A stretch of 64,000 nucleotides of DNA, taken from assembly GCF_024323335.1 (NCBI RefSeq), contig NC_066579.1:249357575-249421574 (forward strand), read 5' to 3'. This DNA comes from Lathyrus oleraceus (taxonomy: Eukaryota > Streptophyta > Magnoliopsida > Fabales > Fabaceae). The notes below the pieces were generated by a model, which ran no database searches, was not told the DNA's origin, and saw nothing but the letters and a program-made list of their open reading frames with translations. Each line of letters starts with the position of its first letter. Position 1 is the stretch's first letter. This document shows, piece by piece, positions 23,842-35,862 of the stretch. Position numbers and translations under genes: made by a program.

Positions 23842-26227
23842 GCTGCCCCTATTTAAGGACGTTCTAGATGAGGAGATGAAGGTCTAAATATTTGCATAGA
23901 CTCAATAGAATGGACTTAAATAACAACATCTAGAAACAAATTTTGGTCCCTAAGAGACGTCATGATGCATATGAATGAATGTTAAAAATATCTCTGTGGA
24001 AAAAATGTTGCCACAAAGGAAAAGAATCTAGAGAGACTGAAGGTCTACAAGAGTATAATGCATTCCGTAAGGAAAACTCACTGGGGATACCGAGACTCTG
24101 AGGGATAAAAATGTTGCGTGTAGGCCAGGCTACGACTTAAAAAAACTACTGGGGGACACGAGGGATTCCATGAAAATAAATCTATGGAAAGACTCAGTCG
24201 GGGATAAAAGAAAATCCGTAGGGGAAGCGGGTAGATCAGAACAAATCTAAAATACTCGAACCAAGCAGGAAACGACAATCTCACTGAGGAAATACGCACT
24301 CAAACTCACAGGAGTAACAGAAGTATATTACCCACTATCGGTTACTGGGTAAGGAGATAACATAATCTGTCAAAGAGGACATCTGTCACCGGTTAGGGTA
24401 AACATATCAAGGATGACTCACTGAGGAAAGAACCAAATTAAATAGGATTTATAACTACCGGCTACTGGGTAGAAGACCACAAAGAACGAGAATATCCGTC
24501 ACTAATTAAAGTGAACATATCAAGGATAGACTCAAAGGGAAGAATATTCGTCATTGGTTAAGATGAACATATCAAGGATAGACTCACCTGGGGATATTAG
24601 GAAGAATATTCGTTACTGGTTAGAGTAAACATATCAAGGATAAACTGCCTAAAAAAGTAGGAATTATATCTATCGGTTACTGGATAGAATACCGGAAAGA
24701 GAATATCTGTCATCGGTTAAGATGAACATATCAAGGATAGGCTCTGAGGGGAAGCAGGATTTACAACTACCGGTTACTGGGGAGAAAACCGCAAAGAAGA
24801 GGAAATTTGTCATCGATTAGGATGATCATACCAAGGATTAACCTTCTGGGGAACAAAATAGGGATTACAACTACCTTTTTACTGGATAAAATACCAAAAC
24901 TAGAATATCCGTCATCGGTCAAGATGAACATATCAAGGATAAACTCAGAAGGGAAAGAGTATCCGTCATCGGTTAAGATGAACATATCATGGATAAACTT
25001 CCTGGGACACGTGAAAACGAATCCGCTGGGGAGAAAAAGGTTACTTTTATCGGGTATTGGGGCAGAAGTGAAATACTTGCAAATTGAGAAGAATATTACC
25101 AGTTACTGGGTAATATACTCTCAGGGGACCAAAAGCATCTATCTAGGTAAGATCTAGAAAGAAACGGTCAATCAAAGACTTAACCCAATAAGGATATAAT
25201 TCAGGGGGAGTGATTCCATCCAGATAATCAATTGGGGAGGAAGCTAAAATAATGATCATCCATGAGGAAATAACTCAATGAGGAATGAGAAAGGTTAAAT
25301 TCTTTCTGCTTAAGGGGCTGACACTCTATAATTGAAAGAGGACAGACATACCAAATTTGCATGGGGAAAGGATACCATCATAGCAGAGGATCAGAGAAAC
25401 AATGAATCACAAAGTGCGTTATTAATGCAATGATGAAATCTATGAATGTATATGTATATGTATATCTATATATGATGAGTATGCTGATAAAACAATCACA
25501 AAGGATACAAATGTCACTGGTCTGCATCACCAATACAATACTCAGCCAATCTTCACAGGAGGGAAGCATCTGCCGGAGAGAAAAAGTTGCAAAGGAATAA
25601 ACAGGAATCATCCACCTCAAAGGCTCAACCCTGGCTGGGGAAAAGGAAAAGGTTTGCCGAAAATCTGCGCCATCAACTTTGCGGGGGATTTTAGGTCAAC
25701 GCCATATTAAGTGGGAGACAACCTTGCAAAGGATCGAAAATGCTGCTCAAGAATCAGGGCTAACCGGGGTTAGGGACAACTCTGCTGGCGACCTGAGGGG
25801 AAACAAATTTTTTTGAATCTATGCAACCTGCTGCGATAATGCGCCTACAACTCGAGGGAGGCAATTACAAACTTAGTTGGGGAAACCAACAAAACTCGGC
25901 TAGAGATACTGAAATGCTGCTGGGGAAGAAACAGAGATCGCACCTACTGCTTGGGGATAAAACCGACAATGCTTCGCATTTTAGGGCTTACCTATTCTCA
26001 GACCGCTGTGGACATCCCTTAAATGAAATCGATTTCTCTTTAAAAAGTAATTGCTTTTATTACTTAAGAAAACATGATTTTTATTTTAGAACTTTAATTT
26101 CAAAATGATCACAATAAAATTCAATTCTATTTAGCTGAGTTAGAGACATGATTTATCTTTCAATCCATCGAGACACTCATTTTTGCCTAAGCGGCCCTTT
26201 CGGGTTTTCAACTTAGCGAGCTGTTCT
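23842..26227 (-). other. Non-coding 3' region of element B with polypurine tract
   Basis: It lies between integrase and the 3' LTR. Next to the LTR, on the minus strand, stands AAATAGGGGCAGC (complement of 23842-23854), a fair polypurine tract. The middle (24330-25115) is a degenerate repeat field. The rest (25200-26100) is rich in GGGGA words, the mirror of the CCCCAG words in element A. One GAAAACCCGAAAGGG motif lies at about 26191-26210. I see no coding sequence. Confidence 0.8.
24330..25115 (-). repeat. Degenerate tandem field: AACATATCAAGGATA and ACCGGTTACTGGGTA units
   Basis: On the plus strand, units of about 65-100 bp repeat the order GTCATCGGTTA(A/G)G(A/G)T, GAACATATCAAGGATA, then an ACCGGTTACTGG-type word. 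I count about eight copies of AACATATCAAGGAT or close variants between 24400 and 25000. The ACCGGTTACTGG word is the complement of the motif in element A at 12025-12990. Confidence 0.75.
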
Positions 26228-27717
26228 TTTTCTTTTTAGGAGAATTATTTCTTGACTGCATTAGCGTCCACAGGACGCGTGAACTCTTCACCGTCCATAG
26301 TTGTGAGAATCAAAGCACTGCCTGAAAAGGCTCTCTTAACAACATATGGGCCTTTATATTAGGAGTCCATTTGCCTCTAGAATCTGGTTTGAAAGATAAG
26401 ATCGTTTTGAGCACAAGGTCACCTTCTCTGAATACACGAGGTCTGACCTTCTTATCAAAAGCTTTCTTCATTCTCTGCTGATATAACTGACCATGACACA
26501 TGGCAGTTAACATCTTCTCTTCAATCATATTCAACTGGTCAAATCTGGTTTGGCACCATTCAGCTTCAGTCAACTTGGCTTCCATCAGCACACGGAATGA
26601 TGGGATCTCAACCTCTACCAGGAGCACAACTTACATGCCGTAAACAAGTGAGAAATGGGTTGCCCCTATTGAAGTGCGGATGGATGTACGGTACCCATGC
26701 AAAGCAAATGGGAGCATCCCATGCCAATCTTTGTACATTACAACCATCTTCTGAATGATCTTCTTGATGTTTTTGTTCGCAGCTTCAACAGCCCCATTCA
26801 TCTTAGGTCTGTACGGAGAAGAATTATGATGTGCAATCTTGAAGTCTTTGCAAAGAGCTTCCACCATATTATTATTCAAGTTAGATCCATTATCAATAAT
26901 GATCTTATTTGGCACACCATACCGACATATAATCTGATTCTTGATAAATCTTACAACAACTTGCTTGGTTACATTCGCATACGATGCCGCTTCAACCCAC
27001 TTTGTGAAGTAGTCAATTGCCACCAAAATAAAACGTTGTCCATTCGACGCTTTGGGTTCAATCATGCCAATCATATCAATTCACCACATGGAGAAGGGCC
27101 ATGGAGAGGAAGTTACATTCAATAGTGTCGGAGGAACATGAATCTTATCTGCATAGATTTGACACTTGTGGCATTTCTTCACAAACTTGCAACAGTCAGA
27201 TTCCATTGTCAACCAATAGTAACTTGCTTTCAACATCTTCTTAGCCATAGCATGCCCATTGGAATGAGTACCAAAGGAACCTTCATGGACTTCATTCATC
27301 AATAAGTCTGCTTCGTGTCTATCCACGCATCTGAGCAGAATCATATTGAAGTTTCTCTTGTAAAGCACATCACCATTTAGGTAGAAGTTGCCAGCTAATC
27401 TCCTCAAAGTCTTCTTATCTTTCAAAGATGCCCCAGTCGGGTAAATCTGACTTTGGAGGAAACATTTGATGTCAAAATACCACGGCTTCTCATCTTTGAT
27501 CTCTTCAACAGCAAACACATGCGCTAGCCTATCAAGACGCATCATAGTAAGGTTGGGAACTTCATTCCAAAACTTCATTACAATCATTGAAGCCAACGTT
27601 GCAAGAGCATCTGCCATTCGGTTTTCATCTCGAGGGATGAAACTCAACTTTTGTAAAGAAAGTTGAAATCCTCCTCGTATAATCTCTATATGGTATCAAA
27701 CCGGGTTGATTCGTCTC
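26228..27717 (-). pseudogene. int: Ogre integrase of element B (with C-terminal tail), broken
   Basis: Homologous to integrase of element A. Visible on the minus strand: zinc module (HSNGHAMAKKMLKASYYW, then KKCHKC near 27160), core start at 27074 (MIGMIEPKASNG), IIDNGSNLNNN, NGAVEAANKNIKK, and the C-terminal FREGDLVLKTILSF. In-frame stops lie at 27081-27083 and at about 26631. A 1-bp loss near 26360 shifts the frame of the C-terminal tail (region TPNxxxPYVVKRAF in A). Upstream, a 5-bp loss near 27650 (compared with A) shifts the frame between the second RNase H and integrase. This copy cannot make an active enzyme. Confidence 0.9.
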
Positions 27718-29692
27718 TCATTCACCTTTGATCTGATTCACAACCAAAGTTGAATCTCCATAGACGTCCAAATACTTGATTCTGAGATCAACGGCCTCTT
27801 CAAGCCACATAATGTGAGCTATATACTCAGCCATATTGTTTGTACACTTAAAAGTTAACCTAGTTGTAAATGGAAAATGTGTGCCTTGAGGATTAATAAT
27901 CACTGCCCCAATACCATTACCATACTGATTAACAGCTCCATCAAATACCATGCCCCATCGAGAACCAAGTACTGGCCCTTCTTCAAGCAATGGTTCATCA
28001 CAATCTTTCATTTTCAAGTACAATATCTTTTCATCAGAGAAGTCATACTGCACTGACTGGTAATCTTCAATTGGTTGGTGAACCAAGTGGTCATCCAAGA
28101 CACTACCTTTGATAGCTATTTGAGATCAGTATTCAATATCATACTCTGATAACAACATCTTCCAACGGGCAATTCTCCCAGTTAAAGCAGGCTTCTCAAA
28201 AATATACTTGATTGGATCCATTTTGGATATCAACCAAGTGGTATGATTCAACATATATTGACGCAGACGCTTAGCAGCCCAATCCAATGCGCGACAAGTC
28301 TTTTCTAGCATAGAATATCGAGTCTCACAGTCGGTGAACTTCTTACTCAGGTAGTAAATTGCATACTCTTTCTTTCCAGTTTCATCTTGCTGACCTAGAA
28401 CACAACCCATACTTTCATCAAGCACAGTCAAATACATGATCAACGGTCTTCCTTCAATAGGCGGAGACAAAATCGAAGGCGTAAGCAGATACTCTTTGAT
28501 ATTATCGAAAGCTTTTTGGCAATCCTCAATCCAATCACAAGAATGATCTTTCCGAAGAAGCTTGAATATAGGCGCACACGTGGCAGTCATATGCGAAATG
28601 AATTTTGAAATGTAATTCAAGCGGCCGAGAAAGCCTATGACTTGCTTCTCAGTTTTGGGCGCAGGCATCTCTTGTATTGCTTTGACCTTGGCAGGACCAA
28701 CTTCAATACCCTTCTCACTCACAATAAAGCCCAACAACTTACTAGAACGAACACCAAATGTACATTTATTGGGATTCAAGCAGAGTTTGTACTTCCTCAA
28801 ACGCTGGAATAACTTCAACAAATGCTCAACATGTTCTTCTTCACCATTGGATTTAGCAATCATATCATCAACATAGACTTCGATCTCGTTATGGATCATA
28901 TCATGAAAAATAATGGTTATTGCTCTCTGGTAAGTTACACCAGCATTCTTTAAATCGAAAGGCATCACTCTGTAACAGAATGTTCCCTAGGGTGTAATGA
29001 ATGTGGTCTTCTCCATATCCTCGGGTGCTATTTTGATCTGATTATAATCAGAAAATCCGTCCATAAATGAAAAGACTTTGAATTTAGCTGTATTATCTAC
29101 CAATATATCAATGTGCCGTAGAGGAAAATCATCTTTCGGACTAGCTTTATTCAAATCTCTATAATCGACGCACATACGGACTTTTCCATCCTTCTTCGGA
29201 ACAGGCACAATATTGGCCACCCATTATGGATACTCAGCGGTGATAAGGAAACCGGTATCGATCTGCTTTTGCACTTCTTCTTTGATCTTTACTACCATTT
29301 CAGGGTGAGTCCTCCTCAATTTTTGCTTGACTGGCGGGCATTCTGGCTTCAACGGCAATCTATGCTCCACAATCTCAGAATCCACACCAGGCATGTCTTG
29401 ATAGGACCAGGCAAACACATCTGAATATTGTCGGAGAAGATCAATCAACCCCTTCTTAACCTCTGGACACAGTTGAGACCCAATCTTGACTTCCTTCACA
29501 TCGTCTTCGGAACCCAAGTTGACTAACTCAATTTGCTCTTCGAACAACTGAATGGCTTTTTCCTCGTGCTCAAGTAGACGATACAATTCATCAGGTACTT
29601 CTTCATCAGTTTCTTTCTCAGCCTCAAACATAGGGAATTCAAAGTTTGGAGAAGGAGTAGGATCATTATATTCTATGGGTTTAGAAACTAAC
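27718..29692 (-). pseudogene. pol: Ogre RT, RNase H and second RNase H of element B, broken
   Basis: Same domain order as element A: acidic leader after the intron, FAWSYQDMPGVD (about 29400), VPVPKKDGKVRMCVDYRDLNKAS (about 29170-29200), catalytic YVDDMIAKS (about 28870), GFLGRLNYISKF, first RNase H, and second RNase H with GMVFDGAVNQYGNGIGA and NNMAEYIAHI. In-frame stops sit at 29224-29226, 28987-28989, 28126-28128 and 27718-27720. Two read as simple C-to-T or G-to-A changes when compared with A (CAA to TAA before WVANIV, TGG to TAG before GTFCY), which fits decay of methylated DNA. Confidence 0.92.
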
Positions 29693-29943
29693 CGGCATAA
29701 TGATTTGATATTTTGATTTTAGAGAATTGAATTGTGACCAAATATTATGCAGATGGACAATTTATTATTTATTTATGCTCTTTGTGATTACCGTTTTCAG
29801 GAAAGCAAAAAGTAAAAATAAAACATCACAGATGTGGATAATAGAATTTCATTTTATTAATGATCAAATTGAAAAATGCCTAACAATGTTCACCTCTCCC
29901 TTAGGCATAGGAGAAGGATTTTCAAAAATAATAAAACAATTAC
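29693..29943 (-). other. Ogre intron of element B with a lost acceptor (about 251 bp)
   Basis: On the minus strand the donor is CTAA|GTAATTG with G at 29943, overlapping the gag-pro stop (29940-29942). The 3' end aligns with TTATGCAG|G of element A but reads TTATGCCG|G, so the AG is CG (29694-29693). The downstream frame still fits exon 1 if the original position is used. Alignment to A and the fitting phase support this as the former acceptor. Confidence 0.7.
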
Positions 29944-32900
29944 TTAGAGCGATGAACAATAACAGGAACATCGACGGCGATCCAATTGTTGCAAGCTTTT
30001 CCATGCGTCACAAAATTGGTGCAGTCTTCATCTTCATCATCCTCGATTAATGCAGTTGAGTGTTGTTCATTACCATGGATAAACCCTCCGCTATAGAAAC
30101 TCGGTTGCACATTTTCAGCTTTAGCTGCAGACGACCCTTGCTGGAAGCCCAAACCGGATTGATTCTTGTTCTCTGCGACCTCTGCCATCCGGCCCCACTG
30201 ATCAGAACTACCCCCTTCAATAATCTTTTGAGCGTCTTTAAAAGAGGGCATAGGTGCCCTAGCTTTCTTTTCTTTGGAACGGAGTTCCAATCTCATCCTT
30301 AGCTTCCACATATGAGAAGGATGACAGATGACTTACCAACAGAGCTTTTTCTCCACCCACAATGACGAGCTTACCATTCTTCACAAATTTCAACTTCTGA
30401 TGCAGAGTGGACGTCACAGCTCCTACCTCATGTATCCATGGCCTTCCTAACAAGCAGTTATAGGCCGAGTGGATATCCATTACCTGGAAAGTAATTTGGA
30501 AATCACTCGGATCTATCTTCACTGGAAGGTCCACTTCACCAATAACCGTCTTGCGAGAACCATCAAAAGCTTTGACGATCACGTCACTGTATCTCATCGG
30601 AGCTCCTTGGTAGGATAATCTTGACAGAGTTTATTTAGGGAGTACATTCAACGAAGAGACAATATCAACCAATACATTGAACAATGCATCCTCCTTACAA
30701 TTCATCGATATATGCAGTGCCAGATTGTGATTCCTACCCTCCTCGGGGAGTTCTTCATCATAGAAGATCAGATTATTGCAGGAAGTGATGTTAGCCACAA
30801 TGTGGTCAAATTGATCCACAGCTACATCATGTTCAACATAGGCTTCCTCCAATACCTTTTTCAATGCTTCTCTGTGCGCTTTAGAATTCATAAGCAGAGA
30901 CAACACTGAAATTTTGGAAGGAGTTTGGAGCAGCTACTCCACCAAATTGAATTCACTCTTATTTATCAAACGAAGCACCTCATCATCATCGTTAGGCTTC
31001 AAACTGTTGGATTCACCAGACTGACACTTTGGAGCACTAACCGGATTTGCTGCAGGCACTTCAACCTTCTTACCAACATCCTCTACATCCTTTGGGAAAA
31101 CAGGACCAAACACACGACCACTACGGATCACCTTCGCAATATCATCAATGTTTACAACAGAATTAGTCGTAGGAAATGGAACCTCTTGACCATTCTCCAA
31201 CATGGTAGCATTGTACTGGTATGAAATAGCCATATCGGATGCATACAGGATTGGGCCCGCTAACCGTATTACTAACGGCGATACCGATCTATTGATGTTG
31301 TTGCTGCTGCTACTATCAAATTGAATCACTACCCGCTCAGGGGTCTTAAACACTAGTATTATCATATTGACATCATCTATATCCCTCGATTGTTGAATCT
31401 GGATTACATTCTCATCCATCAACTTTTGGATATCCCTCTTGACGATTGAGCACCCACGGGGGTTCACACTGCAGATTGCACAACCGGCATGGTCATGCTC
31501 ACAATCACTAATCATACACAGGGTCTTATGCATTTCCGCCAAGGATCGACGAATACGTCGCACATTAAACACTCAGAAACTTCCCGGACACCCATCTACC
31601 ATATTAATAGAGGGATTACCATGAGCCGGTAATGGGTTAGCTTTCACATTCGGCACACGGTCCTCAAAGGATACCATCCCACTTTTTACAAGATTTGGAC
31701 CTCGTACTTCAACGGGTAACAGTTCTTGATATCATGGCCAGGAGCCCCTTGATGAAAGGCACAATGGAGTTCTTGCTGATACCACCATGGAAGTGGTTCT
31801 GGAATTCGTGGCGGATTTCTTGGTTGGAGAAGGTTCTTGAGAACCAAAGACGGATATAACTCATCGTATGACATAGGAATAGGGTCGAAAGAGACCTTTT
31901 TCCTCTCAAAGTTCTGTTGTTGTTGTTGATTATTGGTGTTGTTGTAGTTGTTTGTTCTTTGTTGTGGTTGTTGTTGACGTTGTTGTTGTTGTATTGGAAT
32001 GGATTGATTGTTGGAAAATACTGGAATAATGGATGAAACTTGATGATGATGCTGACGCGGTTGTGGATTTCTTCTGACATGAGGCCTCATTTGCCTCCCT
32101 GCTGACACTGCATTAGTTTCACCTGCCTTCTTCCTAGCGAAATTGTTACCATACTTCTTGCTCGAAGATACTTCTTCTTTAGATAACCGTCCCTCACGGA
32201 CACCCTCTTCTAATCTCATCCCCATATTTACCATTTCTCTAAAGTCACTGGGGCACTGGAAATCATTCGTTCGTAATAAACCGAACTTAGGGTCTTAAGG
32301 AAAATCTTGGTCATCTTTTTCTCTTCCAATGGAGGGTTGATCTGAGCAGCCAGCTCTCTCCACCTCTAGGCGTATTCTTTGAATGTCTCTTTGTCCTTCT
32401 GAGACATCGACCTCAGCTGGTCCCTATCTGGCGCCATATCAACATTGTACTTGTACTGTTTCACAAAGACTTCACCCAAATCATTAAATGTGCGAACACT
32501 TGCACTATCCAATCCCATGTACCACCTCAGAGCGACACCAGTCAAACTGTCCTGAAAGTAGTGAATCAATAACTTATCATTATCAGTTTGCGTTGACATT
32601 TTCCTGGCATACATGACAAGATGGTTGAGCGAACATGTATTTCCCTTATACTTTTCAAAGTCATGGACTTTGAACTTCACCGGGATCTTGACGTTTGGTA
32701 CTAAGAAAAGTACCGCAGCACTCTTATCGAACAAATATTTTCCCCTCAAGGTCTTCAACTCCTTTTGCAACTCAAGGAATTGGTATTTCATCTCATCCAT
32801 CTTCTCATAAACATTCGGACCCTCATACGGCTCGGAATGGTAGATGGTGTCCTCAACACGAGGCAAAGTGTGAAAAACTGGAGGCGGCACAGACATGACC

Positions 32901-33175
32901 AAGCTAGATGCCGGCATGGAAGCAAAAGTAGGCGCAAAACCTTCGGGCACAAAGTTTGGCAGCATTCCCCACGGGAATCCGGCAGGCATAGTTGGAGCAA
33001 ACTGAGTGGCAGGCATAGTTTAGGTAGCAACCTCTGAGATGACAGTCCTCTGAGGAGGAGGAGTTGTAGGCGTTGGAGAAGATTGACTATGAGCGGCTAG
33101 AACCGACTCCATCATGGAAGTCAAGCGGGCAATCCCTTCCTTCAACTCTCGGTTCTCTTGTTCCAAATGTTCCAT
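29944..33175 (-). pseudogene. gag-pro: Ogre gag-protease of element B, stops and frameshifts
   Basis: The start Met is at 33175 (MEHLEQENRELKE), as in element A. Gag core: HYFQDSLTGVALRWYMGL near 32560-32510. A Gln/Asn-rich linker (about 31900-32050) is followed by the knuckle-like CAFHQGAPGHDIKNC near 31740. Protease: NVLVDIVSSLNVLPK near 30640-30690, in which the catalytic DTG is changed to DIV, and LLGRPWIHEVGAV near 30440. Stops at 33020-33022, 32366-32368, 30934-30936 and 30631-30633, and frame changes near 32300, 31690 and 30290, break the protein. The altered protease triad alone would be expected to inactivate it. Confidence 0.88.
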
Positions 33176-33481
33176 GATTCTCGGATGATTGGCGCAAGTA
33201 TTATATCGATGAGTCAGCTTGGCTGAAGCATAGAATAATAACCAATAAGACATCAGGCGGAAGAAAAACCTGTTATGCAGATGATGCATGAAATGCAATG
33301 TTTTGTTTGTTTTTATTTTCAAGGAGCATACTAATTTATTTGCAAATATATAATAAAAACAATTGTAAAAATTTGATTGACCATAAAAGAATTCTTTTAT
33401 TTATATAATTTTGGAAGGATTACATTGAGTATAATTTCAGAAACCAAAATACAAGTACAAGAGAAAAGGAAACTAATAATC
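33176..33481 (-). other. Spacer between ORF1 and gag of element B
   Basis: About 306 bp of AT-rich sequence matching the spacer of element A at 1026-1354. Nothing further is recognised. Confidence 0.55.
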
Positions 33482-34987
33482 CTAAGGATCCCCTAACAAC
33501 GATTTCAGATGATCTGGCTGCAGGCGTGTACTTCCTTCGATGTGTTGGATCTCAGACTCAAAAGAAGTCTTCATCTGAGCCTTCTCGAGGACAAGCTGAT
33601 CAACAATCTTCTTCCAAGCACCGGAAGGCTGAGACATACTAGAGGAAGATGGACCCTCTGGATCTCTCTGTCTCTTTACTGCTTGGTATTCAAGAAGTTC
33701 AATAAGCGCATATTTGTCCTTTGACTCAAGCTGCAACTCTTCATGCTTTCGACTTAAAGCATGGAACCGTTCTTCCCACATATCCTTCTCTTGCTTCATC
33801 TTGGTGAGTGTGTCTTCCAACTCCTCTACATCTTGGTTAGGGAGATTTAATGGATCAACCACAACCATAGACATAGGTCTCTCACAAGCATACAACATCT
33901 TCAATTCCAAAGCTCTCTTCTTCAGCCAAAGAGTGTAAGCTTCCAAAGCTACACGGTTGCGTGGACCAAGCTCGGATCTTCCTTTCCTATGCATATTATG
34001 TCAAGCGTGAATCATATTTTGCTTCAACAGTTGGGGATATTTACCCTCTTGATAGAAAAGACCTTCTAACTAAGTGTTATTAGGTTTGTCTCTCAAAGGG
34101 AACCCAAGTTGACGATGAGCCAAAGCAAGGTTGTAGTTAATTCCTCCTTGTGTACCAATGAGAGGCACATTAGAGAATTTACCACAACTATCAATAATCT
34201 CCAAGCTACCCAATGAAGAATCATACCAAACTATATCATCATTAGTGAGAGACATAAGTCTCTAAGACCATCATAGACATTGTGTGTTCTCCACAAAAGC
34301 AGGCGTCTGAGGCAAGTGCGAAGTAAACCACTTGTACAGAAGAGGAACACAGCATACAATAGTTCCACCACCTTTAGAATTCCTTAGATGCAAAGAGAAG
34401 TACGCATCACCCAACAGAGTAGGTACCAGATTCCCAACCAAGAAGATTTTAATGGCATTAACATCAACAAAACCATCAATGTTAGGGAACAAAGGTAAAC
34501 CATAGATGAACAACACAAAGATAGCTTCAAAAGCATCCACACTACCGGCTTGAGCAAAGGTAGTAGCTTTCCCAATAAGGAACTCAGAAGTCAGCCCAAA
34601 TATTCCTTATTTCTTCACCCAATGAGCCTCAATCTCAGACTTCTTTACGTGAAGAGTTTCAGCTATAATATGAGATCTGGGAATCTCTTCCAATCCACTA
34701 AAAGGAACCTTGTCAGAAACAGGTATTCCTAAGAGATGGGCATACTCCTCTAACGTAGGCATAAGCTAAAAATCAGGAAAAGTGAAGCAACGGTAGAGAG
34801 GGTCATAGAACTGGACCAAAACACTCAAGAGTCCTTCAACTACATCAGCAGATAACACAGATAACAGCATCCTATGACGTTGTTTTAATTTTAAGGGATC
34901 TAATACGAAAGATGGTAGCTTCCTTAGCTCTTTCAAATCGGGACATCTGAAAATGTACTTCTTAGTGTTCCTTCATCCACAGTCCAT
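33482..34987 (-). pseudogene. Ogre ORF1 of element B, full length with stop codons
   Basis: One frame runs from an ATG at 34987 to the stop at 33482, 501 codons, giving the complete ORF1 outline that element A shows only in part. N-terminal: an early TGA right after MDCG, then FRCPDLKELRKLPSFVLDP and a region with LLGIPVSD. Middle: FEAIFVLFIYGLPLFPNIDG, LVPTLLGDAYFSLHLR, VPLLYKWFTSHLPQTP. C-terminal: a long charged coiled coil (LEDTLTKMKQEKDMWEERF) and a Ser-rich tail. The pattern, a helical domain with LLG(I/V)P, then LLYKWF, then a coiled coil, resembles plant proteins of the DUF7745 / plant mobile domain type. The role is unknown. Confidence 0.82.
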
Positions 34988-35862
34988 GGTCTGAAAATAT
35001 TTGCAAATAAAATCTCAGTTCCTTGAAGCTATTTTTCATGTGATAAATGTTATCATGCGCATGTATGCATGTATGCAAAAATCATAAATAAGGGATCACA
35101 CACAAGGAAAATAAAGGTCAAGGGATGAATCAAGTCATTTTCAAGATCAATCATCCATTTTGGTGGATTGTGATTTCCACCTTATCAACACCCAAGTTCC
35201 ATTGATATTGACAAGACTTGATTGGATCAACCAAGAATCAAGGGTTTGTTGCGAGTCACGAGCATGGAGTCAGGTTAAGAACCATCCTAAAGGAGTGTGC
35301 TAAGGATAAAAACCTCTAGATCATGTTCTAAAAAGTTCCCAGAGTCTTAATTCCATCTATCGGATATTATAGGATAGGATGATTGGCTCATTAACCCATA
35401 ATATTCTCAAGAGAAACTCGTCTGAGTGTAGTATCGCGTAACAACTGTTATCAAGTCTACACTTGAACAGTCTCCGCACTACGTCCTAAATAGGCCAAGT
35501 TGGGTTAAATTTTCTACGATCCTCAGCTTCTCGGACCCTAAATCAGAGAAAGTAATGCCTAACCACAAATAACTTGTGTGACATCAATAGCTCCAAAAGG
35601 GTCTCCACTGAGTAGATGGATCTCAAGCCAACTTGTTAAGGACTACTATACATAAGTCGAACATGATTATACCATCCTTATATCTTAATTGCACTCAAGT
35701 TTGGGTTAGAACTTACCTCATCACTCAGAGATCACCAAGCACAACAAGCATATTATATCACACAAACAATTATACAAACATCAAATATACAAATATATAC
35801 ACATAAAAAAGTAGGCTAAACCCACTGAGGACTACTCCCTAATAAAGTCGCCACTTAATTTC
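34988..35862 (-). other. 5' leader of element B
   Basis: About 875 bp between the 5' LTR and ORF1. It contains the primer binding site next to the LTR. I see no ORF. The packaging signal would be expected here by analogy to other retrotransposons, but I cannot point to it. Confidence 0.6.
35832..35853 (-). other. Primer binding site of element B
   Basis: On the minus strand, nine bases after the 5' LTR, stands TGGCGACTTTATTAGGGAG. This is a degenerate complement of the 3' end of plant tRNA-Arg (ideal TGGCGACTCCACTGGGGA), the primer known for Ogre elements. Confidence 0.75.

Noticed and set aside
32080..32366. Alternative minus-strand ORF overlapping gag of element B at 31709-32080
   Set aside because: It is the out-of-frame shadow of the Gln/Asn-rich gag linker and only reflects codon repetition.
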